This document shows positions 41,301 through 48,939 of a stretch of DNA of 64,000 nucleotides, in pieces; positions within the stretch are counted from its first letter, which is position 1; each line of letters begins with the position of its first letter. Origin of the DNA: Myxococcus sp. RHSTA-1-4. GTDB taxonomy: Bacteria; Myxococcota; Myxococcia; Myxococcales; Myxococcaceae. A program made the position numbers and the translations under genes. Location: contig NZ_JAIQDG010000025.1 in the NCBI RefSeq assembly GCF_020037125.1, positions 116,604 to 180,603 of the forward strand. The letters run 5' to 3'. The notes under the pieces are model-generated. The model ran no database searches, had not been told where the DNA came from, and saw only the letters and a program-made list of their open reading frames with translations.

Positions 41301-43283
41301 CCCAACCCGGCGTATGACCCGGACGTACCCGGCTCTCCGCTCACCATCGTCCGGGACTACGGCTTCGGCGGCACCCGGGGCGCGGTGACGGTGGATGGCG
41401 TCTCGCTGCCCATCGTGAGCTGGGCCTCCGACGGCTCGCGCATCGTGGCGCGAGTGCCCGGGGGCGTCCGCACCGGGCAACTCCAGGTGCGACGGGGCAA
41501 CGGGAGGACGTCCGAGCTGGGCCTCACGCTGCACGTGGGCCCGCGCGCCGTCCGCCGCGTCTCACCGGGTGGCTCCATCCAGCAAGCCATCGACACGGCC
41601 CCCGTGGGGGCCCTCATCCTGGTGGCCCCCGGGACGTACAAGGAGAACCCCATCCTCTGGAAGCCCGTCCAGCTCCAGGGCTGGGGCGCCTTCTCCACCG
41701 TCATCGAGGCCGGCCCCCTCTCGCCCGCGGAGCAGGCCGCCTGGGACGCGAAGCTGGCCGCCCTCATCGCCTCCGGGGACGTCCAGCTCCTTCCCGGGGA
41801 GCGGCCCGACTTCTTCCTCGAGCGCGGGGCCGGCATCACCGTGGCGGCACGGCCGGGCTTCTTCAACCCGGGGCGCAGGGGAGGCATCGATGGCTTCACC
41901 GTCACCGGGGCCATCAAGGGCGGCGGCATCTTCGTCAACGCCTACGCCCCCTACCTCACGCTCGCCAACAACCGGCTCATCAGCAACCAGGGCAGCTTCG
42001 GGGGCGGCATTCGCGTGGGCACCCCCTCGCTGGTGAATGCCGCGGGCAATGGCTATCTGAGCTCGAGCAACGGGAACCTCCTCGTCCACCACAACCACAT
42101 CACCCAGAACGGTGGCATCGACGGCGGCGGGGGCGTGGCCCTGTTCAACGGCGCGGACCGCTACGAGCTCACGGACAACTTCATCTGCGGCAACTTCACC
42201 CTGCTGTACGGCGGCGGCATCGCCCACTTCGGCCTGAGCGACGGAGGGCGGATTGCCCGCAACCGCATCGTGTCCAACCAGTCCTTCGACGAGGGCGGCG
42301 GGCTCATCATCGCCGGAGAGCTCGTCCCGGCCGGGGCGCCGCCCGGGACGCTGACGCCCGGCGCCGGCAGCGTGCGGGTGGTCTCCAACCTCATCCAGGG
42401 CAACCTGGCGGGGGACGACGGCGGCGGCGTGCGCACGCTGATGGTCAACGGGCAGGACGTCCAGCGCTGGCCCACCATGCCCTCGCGCTGGCACCAGGTG
42501 GCCCTCTTCAACAACCTCATCGTCAACAACTCGAGCGCCGACACCGGCGGCGGCATTGCCCTGGACGACACGGCCCGGGCCTTCATCCTCAACAACACCA
42601 TCGCCCACAACGACAGCACCGCCACCGGGGTGGACGCCTTCGGCGGCCCCTGCATCCCCAACGAGCCGCCGGGCCAGTTCTGCCCCGAGGAGGGAGGCAC
42701 CATGGGCGGCATCACCACCTCGGTGCCGCAGGTGGCGGGGCTCGCGTCCAGGGCCCACAGCGCGGGCCTCCAGGCCGCGTTCGGCCCGGGCTTCGAGCAG
42801 GAGTTCTCCAACCCCGTCCTCCAGGACAACATCCTCTGGCACAACCGGGCCTTCTACTGGGATGCGGCCTACAAAGACGGACTCGGAGGCCTGCGCCCGG
42901 ACGTGGCCGCTGGCGAGGCCCCCCATTTCTGGGACCTCGGGGTGTACGGCACGCTGACGCCGCGGCGGCTCGAGCCGCACTTCTCCCTCCTCTCCGAGCC
43001 CACGCCGGACGACCCCACCAACGTGTCCGCCGACCCGGCGTTCGTCTCGGGCTACTTCAACGTGTACCAGGCGACCTCCAAGGGCTCGGCCTTCGGCAAC
43101 TTCGTGACCACCACCTTCCTGCCCACGGGGCTCACCGGGAACTACCACCTGGGCCCCGGCTCGCCGGCGAACGGCGTGGGCGCCGGCTTCTTCCGGTTCT
43201 TCTTCCCCGAGCTCTTCACCGACATCGACGGTGAGCCGCGCTTCGGCTTCACCGTGGACGCCGGTGCGGACGAGTCGCGCTGA
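38376..43283 (+). CDS. Giant secreted protein: SdrD/IPT-like domains plus right-handed beta-helix
   Basis: A 1635-aa secreted protein with a signal peptide (1-28, ARA-FS). The N-terminal half is a chain of beta-sandwich modules, including an SdrD_B-like domain (about 403-470; YDTNTNGYQDPGEAG) and an acidic, dockerin-like calcium loop region (about 580-625; DTNGDAVIDDLDGDG). An IPT/TIG-like domain (about 950-1060) precedes a right-handed parallel beta-helix (about 1065-1600) that begins SIQQAIDTAP and ends with the common beta-helix cap DAGADES. The ATG at 38376 is 5 bases after GGGAGG. It is the first gene of an operon with three cupredoxin proteins and a small lipoprotein, so it is a candidate scaffold for them. 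Confidence 0.88.
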   Translation: MHARSATAFVVAAVTLFAAGLGGREARAFSLTVVDSSGRPVEGFRWQLEEDTTLPVVPGARSNDIPALTVHGSYSPVVAKGTSTTSAATIDVPADRRYLVSVLPLRGHTLSGTQVAVGQEQVRVVVNTEPIPTAQVSVLVFHDRQPINSAPDIPAEPGLAGFSIVLSDALGQVSQDAFGNPLGTTYQQNPDGSFVLDEEGQPVVAQPGSGVILTDAAGEALIRFLPPNKYGVRAVPPVGSDWVQTATIEGTPTIDAWVKAGEPPYFAEWGFFDHHAFIGFVRPMRFPTPPTGPVGTLTGRVVYVHENRPPLQPGLHPGVPVEKCWVGLNALGGADEQVYAQPCGPGSDFTIENVPPGVYQLVMWDLPLDAIIDFRTLTVPPTGGVMALGDVPVYAWFGFLEGRVFYDTNTNGYQDPGEAGIPNQALNLRFPDGSLYKTTNTDPAGRYRFKEVFPFFHWLVAEVDYTRFKPTGMTAIIDDGGPLAPGARSTPQPQPVINPNTGDNLSRSERGEVLTQGMLLYGGQTHRIDWGKVAYGRTENGGISGLVHYATTRAENDPRYAVGDDWEPKVPRVQVNLYADTNGDAVIDDLDGDGQVTPADVDNAPFDNFPGPEDVDRNGNGAFDPGDALNLTHTDSWDDSRPTGCVGPPQSVHGKPVRDCAETLRTWNQVRPGVFDGGYLLASYFPGGLGSGSAEVQGLPPGLYIVEAVPPPGYETVKEEDKNVDFGEQPTPHLLVAPPCVGEPHRVPAELSLFPGVPAPFAGTSRPLCDRKHVRMGRGQNSAADFFVFTEVPKAGRIWGMVLNDVLLEFNPGSPQKGTNFGVPWLPISIKDFRGNELVRTYSDEWGRYNALVPSTFSVNRPTPTGVSPGMLTVCLNDVGPIPDPDTPGQLIRDPWYNPAYGRICTHWDFYPGKTTRLDTPILPIAAFTANRRPLDCEFPDGTPLIHSVSGPAGGPHVPTPGALVTLTSVGAMRVPNPAYDPDVPGSPLTIVRDYGFGGTRGAVTVDGVSLPIVSWASDGSRIVARVPGGVRTGQLQVRRGNGRTSELGLTLHVGPRAVRRVSPGGSIQQAIDTAPVGALILVAPGTYKENPILWKPVQLQGWGAFSTVIEAGPLSPAEQAAWDAKLAALIASGDVQLLPGERPDFFLERGAGITVAARPGFFNPGRRGGIDGFTVTGAIKGGGIFVNAYAPYLTLANNRLISNQGSFGGGIRVGTPSLVNAAGNGYLSSSNGNLLVHHNHITQNGGIDGGGGVALFNGADRYELTDNFICGNFTLLYGGGIAHFGLSDGGRIARNRIVSNQSFDEGGGLIIAGELVPAGAPPGTLTPGAGSVRVVSNLIQGNLAGDDGGGVRTLMVNGQDVQRWPTMPSRWHQVALFNNLIVNNSSADTGGGIALDDTARAFILNNTIAHNDSTATGVDAFGGPCIPNEPPGQFCPEEGGTMGGITTSVPQVAGLASRAHSAGLQAAFGPGFEQEFSNPVLQDNILWHNRAFYWDAAYKDGLGGLRPDVAAGEAPHFWDLGVYGTLTPRRLEPHFSLLSEPTPDDPTNVSADPAFVSGYFNVYQATSKGSAFGNFVTTTFLPTGLTGNYHLGPGSPANGVGAGFFRFFFPELFTDIDGEPRFGFTVDAGADESR

Positions 43284-43306
43284 GTCCCTCCCCCGCCAGG
43301 AGTCAC

Positions 43307-44497
43307 ATGATGAAAGCGCTCCCGAGACTTGCCCTCCTGCTCGTGCCGCTGCTGCTGGCCGCCGGGCCGGCCCGCGCGGCCGTCTCCACCCAGTGCCCGC
43401 CGGACACGGACGGCGTGGACACCGACGGGGATGGCAACCCCGCCAATGACCATGTCTGCATCCACCTGGCCGCCGGCGACGGCTTCGCGGACATGGCGAA
43501 TGGACGCCTCCTGTATGTCTTTGGCTTCTCCAACGTCACCGGCGTCCCGAACGCGCGGGTGATGCAGGAGGCGATGCTGGGCGCCCAGCTCCCCGCGCCC
43601 ACGCTGGTGGTGAAGCAGGGCCAGCGGCTCTACCTGACGCTCACCAACGTGGGGATGATGATGAGGCCGGACCTGTTCGACGCGCACAGTGTCCACTGGC
43701 ACGGCTTCCCCAACGCCGCGCCCATCTTCGACGGCGTGCCCGAGGCCAGCATCGCCATCAACATGGGCGCCAGCCTCACCTACTTCTATGCCGCGGAGCT
43801 GCCGGGCACGTACATGTACCACTGCCACGTCGAGGCGGCCGAGCACATCCAGATGGGGATGGTGGGCAACCTCTACGTGCTGCCCGCCCAGGATGGAACG
43901 GAGCGCGAGTACCCGGCGGGCTCGGGCCGCCGCTACCGGCGGTTCGCCTACAACGACGGGGACGGCTCGACGGGCTACGACGTGGCCGCGCCCATCCAGC
44001 TCGCATCCCTGGACCCGGAGTTCCACGACGCCAGCCTCAGCGTCCAGCCGCTGCCGTTCGCGGCGATGCGGGACACCTTCCCGCTGCTCAACGGCCGCGG
44101 CTACCCGGCGACCGTGGATCCGCTCCCGCGGAGCAACAGCCACGACGGGCGTGTGTCCCAGCCGGTCAGCTCGCTGATTCGCGCCACGAGGGGCCAGCGC
44201 ATCCTCCTGCGCCTCTCCAGCCTCTCCACCACCGAGTACTTCACCCTCACCGTGCCGGGCATCTCCATGCAGGTGGTGGGGCGGGACGCGAGGCTGCTGC
44301 GCGGCACCACGGGGGAGAACCTCTACCAGACCACCACCACGCTCACCCTGGGAGGCGGCGAGTCCGCGGACGTCATCCTCGACACGGCCGCCATCCCACC
44401 GGGGACGTACTTCCTCCACACCACCCACCTTCACGCGCTGAGCAACGACACCGAGGACCTCGGCGGGATGATGACTGAGATTGTCATCACCCCCTGA
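43307..44497 (+). CDS. Cupredoxin protein A: two-domain multicopper oxidase subunit with N-terminal-domain copper site
   Basis: A 396-aa secreted protein (signal 1-24, ARA-AV) with two cupredoxin domains. Domain 1 has HSVHWHG (His127, 130, 132) and YHCHVEAAEHIQMGM (His172, Cys173, His174, His180, Met185): a full type-1 site plus half of the trinuclear-cluster histidines. In domain 2 the expected HPxHxHG is replaced by FTLTVPGISM; only a HTTHLH near 371-376 remains. It is paralogous to the next two genes, which have the complementary ligand pattern. The ATG follows CCAGGAGTC, 23 bp behind the giant beta-helix gene. Confidence 0.88.
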   Translation: MMKALPRLALLLVPLLLAAGPARAAVSTQCPPDTDGVDTDGDGNPANDHVCIHLAAGDGFADMANGRLLYVFGFSNVTGVPNARVMQEAMLGAQLPAPTLVVKQGQRLYLTLTNVGMMMRPDLFDAHSVHWHGFPNAAPIFDGVPEASIAINMGASLTYFYAAELPGTYMYHCHVEAAEHIQMGMVGNLYVLPAQDGTEREYPAGSGRRYRRFAYNDGDGSTGYDVAAPIQLASLDPEFHDASLSVQPLPFAAMRDTFPLLNGRGYPATVDPLPRSNSHDGRVSQPVSSLIRATRGQRILLRLSSLSTTEYFTLTVPGISMQVVGRDARLLRGTTGENLYQTTTTLTLGGGESADVILDTAAIPPGTYFLHTTHLHALSNDTEDLGGMMTEIVITP

Positions 44498-44521
44498 GCC
44501 ATGCCCCGGGAGGAGAGGACC

Positions 44522-45766
44522 ATGAGGCACGTATCACCCGGCGGAACCGCGCCTTGGGCGCTGGCGCTGCTGCTGGCCACCGGTGCCGCGCACGCGGCCA
44601 TCGACGGGGTCTCCGGCCCCCACTTCGAGCTCATCGCGAGAGATGGCTTCATCCTCACCCCGGATGGCAACAGCATCCACGCCTGGGGCTATGGCGTGGC
44701 CGGAGGGGACATGCAGTACCCCGGCCCCACCCTCATCGTGAACCAGGGGGACGTCGTCACCCTCCACCTGGTCAACGAGCTGCCCGTGCCGGTGTCGCTC
44801 GTCTTCCCCGGCCAGGCGGGGGTGGTGGCCACCGGCGGCGTGCCGGGGTTGCTGGCCCGCGAGGCGGCGCCGGGCGGGGACGTGAGCTACACCTTTCAGG
44901 CGCGCGAGCCAGGCACGTACCTCTACCACAGCGGCACCCGGCCCGAGCTGCAGGTGGAGATGGGGCTGGTGGGCGCGCTCATCGTCCGCCCGGCCACGCC
45001 CGGGCAGGCCTACGCGCACCCCGCCACGGCCTTTGACCATGAGTACCTCTTCCTGCTCACCGAGATGGACCCCCGCATCCACGAGCAGGTCGAGCAGGGG
45101 CGGATGGACGAGGTGGACCTCACCGACTACCGCCCCGTCTACTGGTTCATCAACGGGCGAGCCGCGCCGGACAGCATGGCCCCGGCCGGCGCGCCGTGGC
45201 TGCCGAACCAGCCCTACGACTGCATGCCGATGATGCACCCCGGAGAGCGCATCCTGCTGAGGATGATTGGCGCCGGGAGGGACGCGCACCCGCTCCATAC
45301 ACACGGCAACCACGCGGCCGTCATTGCCCGGGACGCGCGGCTGCTGGAGAGCGCCCCCGGCGCGGGGCCGGACCTGGCTCGCGAGCACTTCACCGTGACG
45401 GTGGCGCCCGGACAGACGACGGACGCGCTGTTCGGGTGGACCGGCGAGAAGCTCGGCTGGGACATCTACGGCCATGCCGCGGGCGACGCGCCGCAGCCGC
45501 GTGAGTACGCGCCGGACCATGGAAAGCCCTTCCCGGTGTCGCTGCCCAACACCCAGGAGCTCCTCAACGGCGATTTCTACAGCGGCTCGCCCTTCCTCGG
45601 GGCGCTCGGGCCACTGCCACCCGGGCAGGGGACGCTCAACCTGGAGGGCGGGTTCTTCTTCATGTGGCACTCCCACTCCGAGCGGGAGATGGTGAACAAC
45701 GACGTCTTCCCGGGGGGGATGATGACCATGCTCCTGATTGTCCCCCACGGCGTCGAGATTCCGTGA
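44522..45766 (+). CDS. Cupredoxin protein B: two-domain multicopper oxidase subunit with C-terminal-domain copper ligands
   Basis: A 414-aa secreted paralog (signal 1-26). Domain 1 has lost its ligands: the HWHG position reads VSLVFPGQ and the HCH position reads LYHSGTRPELQVEMG. Domain 2 keeps HPLHTHGNH (His256, 259, 261) and MWHSHSE (His383, His385), but has Ser in place of the type-1 Cys. It can therefore offer only the second half of a trinuclear cluster. ATG 44522 follows AGGAGAGGAC, 24 bp behind gene A. An upstream in-frame ATG at 44501 has no support. Confidence 0.88.
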   Translation: MRHVSPGGTAPWALALLLATGAAHAAIDGVSGPHFELIARDGFILTPDGNSIHAWGYGVAGGDMQYPGPTLIVNQGDVVTLHLVNELPVPVSLVFPGQAGVVATGGVPGLLAREAAPGGDVSYTFQAREPGTYLYHSGTRPELQVEMGLVGALIVRPATPGQAYAHPATAFDHEYLFLLTEMDPRIHEQVEQGRMDEVDLTDYRPVYWFINGRAAPDSMAPAGAPWLPNQPYDCMPMMHPGERILLRMIGAGRDAHPLHTHGNHAAVIARDARLLESAPGAGPDLAREHFTVTVAPGQTTDALFGWTGEKLGWDIYGHAAGDAPQPREYAPDHGKPFPVSLPNTQELLNGDFYSGSPFLGALGPLPPGQGTLNLEGGFFFMWHSHSEREMVNNDVFPGGMMTMLLIVPHGVEIP

Positions 45767-45782
45767 AGGGGAGGCGCGAGAC

Positions 45783-46796
45783 ATGAGGACATGTGACAGC
45801 CGGGTGCTGCTGCTGCTCTTGCTGGTGGCGGCCTCCCGCGAGGCCTCCGCCGCCGAGTACTTCATCCAGGTCCGGCCCCTCTCCCGCACCATGCCCGACG
45901 GGCAGGCCGTCGCGATGTGGGGGTACGCACTGGACGAGGACCACGACTTCTCGACCCTGGACTCGCCCATCACCGCGCCGGGGCCGCAGCTCACGGTGCC
46001 CGAGGGGGACACGACGCTGACCGTCCATCTCTACAACGGCCTGGCGGTCCCCACCTCGCTGGTCATCCCGGGCCAGGTGGCGCTCATGACGCCCACCTGG
46101 GTGGAGGGCAGCGCCGTCTACGTGGGCCAGCGGCCCGCGGGCAATGTCACCGCCCGGGTCCGCTCCTTCACCCATGAGACGGCGCCCGGCGCCGTCGGGG
46201 TGTACTCGTGGACCGGACTGAAGCCGGGGACCTGGCTGTACCAGAGCGGGACGCACCCCGCGGTCCAGGTGCAGATGGGGTTGTATGGCGCGATGGTGAA
46301 GGCCTCCGCCGCTGGCGAGGCCTACCCAGGCATCCCCTACGCCCGGGCCGTCACCCTCCTCTTCAGCGAGGTGGACCCGGTCCTCCACGAGGCGGTGGCC
46401 AGCGGCACCTATGGGCCGGGCGGCGCCATCACCAGCACCATCGGCTACCGGCCGCGGTACTTCCTCATCAACGGGGAGCCGTACTCGGCGGCGATGGGCC
46501 CGCTGCCGGTGGGGCGCGTCGGGGAGCGCATCCTGCTGCGCTTCCTCAGCGCCGGACAGCAGACGCGCGTCCCCGTGTTGCTGGGTGCGTACCTGTCCCT
46601 GGTGGCGGAGGGTGGCAGCCCGCTGCGGTACCCCTCGCACCAGTACTCGGTGCCGCTGCCCGCGGGCGGCACGGTGGATGCGCTGCTGATTCCGGACACC
46701 CCGGGAGTCCTGCCGCTGTACGACCGGCGGCTGGGCCTCACCAATGGCGCGGCCACGGGCGGAGGAATGCTGCGCCTGCTGCAGGTCTCTCCATGA
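45783..46796 (+). CDS. Cupredoxin protein C: paralog lacking copper ligands
   Basis: A 337-aa secreted paralog (signal 1-23). Both sites are degenerate: the HWHG position reads TSLVIPGQ, the HCH position LYQSGTHPAVQVQMG, the domain-2 first motif VPVLLGAYLSLV and the last one PLYDRRLGLTNG. The fold-defining segments around them (LYNGLAVP, QVQMGLYGAMV, GERILLRFL, GGGMLRLLQV) are kept, so this is a structural subunit rather than a decayed gene. GGGGAGGCG precedes the ATG at 45783. Its stop overlaps the start of the small lipoprotein gene. Confidence 0.85.
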   Translation: MRTCDSRVLLLLLLVAASREASAAEYFIQVRPLSRTMPDGQAVAMWGYALDEDHDFSTLDSPITAPGPQLTVPEGDTTLTVHLYNGLAVPTSLVIPGQVALMTPTWVEGSAVYVGQRPAGNVTARVRSFTHETAPGAVGVYSWTGLKPGTWLYQSGTHPAVQVQMGLYGAMVKASAAGEAYPGIPYARAVTLLFSEVDPVLHEAVASGTYGPGGAITSTIGYRPRYFLINGEPYSAAMGPLPVGRVGERILLRFLSAGQQTRVPVLLGAYLSLVAEGGSPLRYPSHQYSVPLPAGGTVDALLIPDTPGVLPLYDRRLGLTNGAATGGGMLRLLQVSP

Positions 46797-47260
46797 GCCC
46801 CTGTGAAACCTCCATGGGCCGCACGGGACGGGCCGTGGCCGTCCTGGCGCTGCTCCTCCTCGTGGGAGCGGAAGGCTGTGCCTCCAGTCGTCCCGCGAGG
46901 GCTCCGGTGGTGGCGCCGCGGGACAAGCTCGCGGAGCGGTGGGGTGTGGAGGTGCTGGGGCTGCGGCGGGTGGCCTCCGGCTACCTCCTGGACTTCCGGT
47001 ACCGCGTGGTGGACCCGGAGAAGGCGGCGCGGCTCTTCGAGCGCGGTGCGAGGCCCTACGTCCTGGAGCCCTCGACTGGCGCGAGGTTCCTGGTGCCCAG
47101 GCCGGCCAAGGTCGGCTCGCTCCGACAGGTTCCCGCCGAGCCCGAGAGCAACCGCACCTACTTCATCCTGTTCGCCAACCCTGGCCGCGCCCTCGCGCCC
47201 GGGAGCCGGGTGACAGTGGTGATTGGAGACTTCCAGGTGGACGGCGTGGAGGTGGAGTGA
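46793..47260 (+). CDS. Small lipoprotein, last gene of the cupredoxin operon
   Basis: A 155-aa protein with a signal segment and an imperfect lipobox (VGAEGC, Cys29). The mature part is one compact beta-rich domain (WGVEVLGLRRVASGYLLDFR, GARPYVLEPSTGARFLVP, TYFILFANPG, SRVTVVIGDFQVDGVEVE). From memory, similar small lipoproteins accompany multicopper oxidase genes in other deltaproteobacterial genomes; the function is unknown, and a metal-delivery or assembly role is a guess. ATG 46793 overlaps the previous stop (ATGA); ATG 46814 is an alternative. Confidence 0.75.
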   Translation: MSPCETSMGRTGRAVAVLALLLLVGAEGCASSRPARAPVVAPRDKLAERWGVEVLGLRRVASGYLLDFRYRVVDPEKAARLFERGARPYVLEPSTGARFLVPRPAKVGSLRQVPAEPESNRTYFILFANPGRALAPGSRVTVVIGDFQVDGVEVE

Positions 47261-47338
47261 GCGGAAGGAGCGCCCTCCAGTCGCCCCGCCGTGCCTCCGC
47301 GCGGGCGGCGTGGGCCGCGCCGTGTCCATGCTTCCCGC

Positions 47339-48829
47339 ATGGGGCTGCCCCTCCTCCGGGAGCACTTCACAGCGGATGACTTCGAGCGCTTCTCCGAGCG
47401 GCTGCAGGAGGAACTGGAGGCGCTGCGAGTGCTGCTGGGCAGGCGCGGCTTTGGCGTGGGGCCTCGCAGCCTCGGCGCGGAGCTGGAGCTCTTCCTCGTG
47501 GACGAAGTGGGCCACGCGCTGCCCGTGAATGAACAGGTGCTGGAGCGGACGGCGGACGCCCGGGTGACGGAGGAGCTCGCCCGCTTCAACCTGGAATGCA
47601 ACCCGTGCCCCGTGCCACTGGCGGGCCGCTCCTTCACGGCGCTCGGCGCCGAGTGCGAGGACGTGCTGGCCGAGGTGCGGCGGGCCGCGGCCACACAGGG
47701 CGCGCGCGTGGTGATGGTGGGCACGCTCCCCACGCTGCGCCTGGAGGACGTGGGCCGCGACGTGCTGACGCCCCTGCCGCGCTACCGGGTGCTGTCCGCC
47801 ACCTGGAGAGACCGGCGCGAGAGCCTCCAGGTGACGCTCTCCGGCGAGGAGCCGCTGGTCATCTCGTGGGAGGACATCACCCTGGCGGGCGCGGCCACCT
47901 CCATGCAGTACCACCTGCGCGTGGCTCCCGGGGAGTTCGCCCGGGCGTACAACGCGGCGCAGCTCGCCACCGCGCCCGCGCTGGCGGTGGGCGCCAACTC
48001 GCCGCTGCTGCTGGGCCGGCGCCTGTGGGACGAGACGCGCATCGCGCTGCTGCGGCAGGTGGTGGACGAGGAGGACGAGGAGCTGTGCGACGTGCCCGAG
48101 GTTCCCCGGCACGCGCGCACTTCCTTCGGGCGCGGCTGGGTACGACAGGGGGCACTGGAGCTCTTCGAGGAGTCGGTGGCGCTGCACGCGCCCGTGCTGC
48201 CGGAGGTGGGGCCCGAGGAGCCCCGCGCACGCCTCGCCGAGGGTGGGGTGCCGCGACTGGACGCGCTGCGGCGGCACCAGGGCACCGTGTGGACGTGGAA
48301 CCGGGCGGTGTTCGACCCGGACGCGGGCGGTCACCTGCGCATCGAGTTCCGCGCCCTGCCCGCCGGCCCCACCGTGGTGGACATGATGGCCAACGGCGCG
48401 CTGCTGCTGGGCCTCACGCTGGGGCTGAGCCGCGAGGTGGAGGCGATGCTGCCGGGGATGCCCTTCCTGCACGCGCGCGGCAACTTCCTGCGCGCGGCCC
48501 GGGACGGACTGGACGCGGTGATGCTGTGGCCGGCGGCGAGGGCCCCATCCCCGCGCCCGGTGCCCGTCGTCCAGCTGCTGGAGGAGCTGCTGCCGGTGGC
48601 GCACGCGGGGCTGGTGGAGGCGGGCGTCGAGGCCGGCGAGGCGGACGCGCTGCTGGGAATCATCCGCGAGCGCCTGAGGACGCGCCGCACGGGCGCGCGG
48701 TGGCAGCGGGAGCTGCTGACGTTGCTGGAGGCACACCAGCCGAGGGCCGAGGCGCTGGCGGCGCTGCTGGCTCGATACCAGGCGCTCTCCGAGAACGGAA
48801 TGCCCGTGCATACCTGGCCACTGGAGTGA
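47339..48829 (+). CDS. Carboxylate-amine ligase of the GCS2 (YbdK-like) family
   Basis: A 496-aa enzyme of the glutamate-cysteine ligase type 2 family. The ATP/metal-binding opening GAELELFLVD is at 47-56, followed by FNLECNPCPVPLAG, SMQYHLRV (substrate loop), GANSPLLLGRRLWDETRI and the C-terminal LRIEFRALPAGPTVVDMMAN. Members join an amino acid carboxylate to an amine; the YbdK group has weak gamma-glutamylcysteine activity and an uncertain true substrate. ATG 47339 fits the usual family start but its ribosome site is weak. It starts 78 bp after the cupredoxin operon, so co-transcription is possible. Confidence 0.88.
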   Translation: MGLPLLREHFTADDFERFSERLQEELEALRVLLGRRGFGVGPRSLGAELELFLVDEVGHALPVNEQVLERTADARVTEELARFNLECNPCPVPLAGRSFTALGAECEDVLAEVRRAAATQGARVVMVGTLPTLRLEDVGRDVLTPLPRYRVLSATWRDRRESLQVTLSGEEPLVISWEDITLAGAATSMQYHLRVAPGEFARAYNAAQLATAPALAVGANSPLLLGRRLWDETRIALLRQVVDEEDEELCDVPEVPRHARTSFGRGWVRQGALELFEESVALHAPVLPEVGPEEPRARLAEGGVPRLDALRRHQGTVWTWNRAVFDPDAGGHLRIEFRALPAGPTVVDMMANGALLLGLTLGLSREVEAMLPGMPFLHARGNFLRAARDGLDAVMLWPAARAPSPRPVPVVQLLEELLPVAHAGLVEAGVEAGEADALLGIIRERLRTRRTGARWQRELLTLLEAHQPRAEALAALLARYQALSENGMPVHTWPLE

Positions 48830-48939
48830 GCCGTGGCGCCCCCTGGCGGTCGAGCGAGCTCCGGCCACGGCGCTAGCGCGCCCACACCGGCGTCGTCAAC
48901 CTCATCGCAGAGCAACGAACCGCGACGGAGACAGATGCG

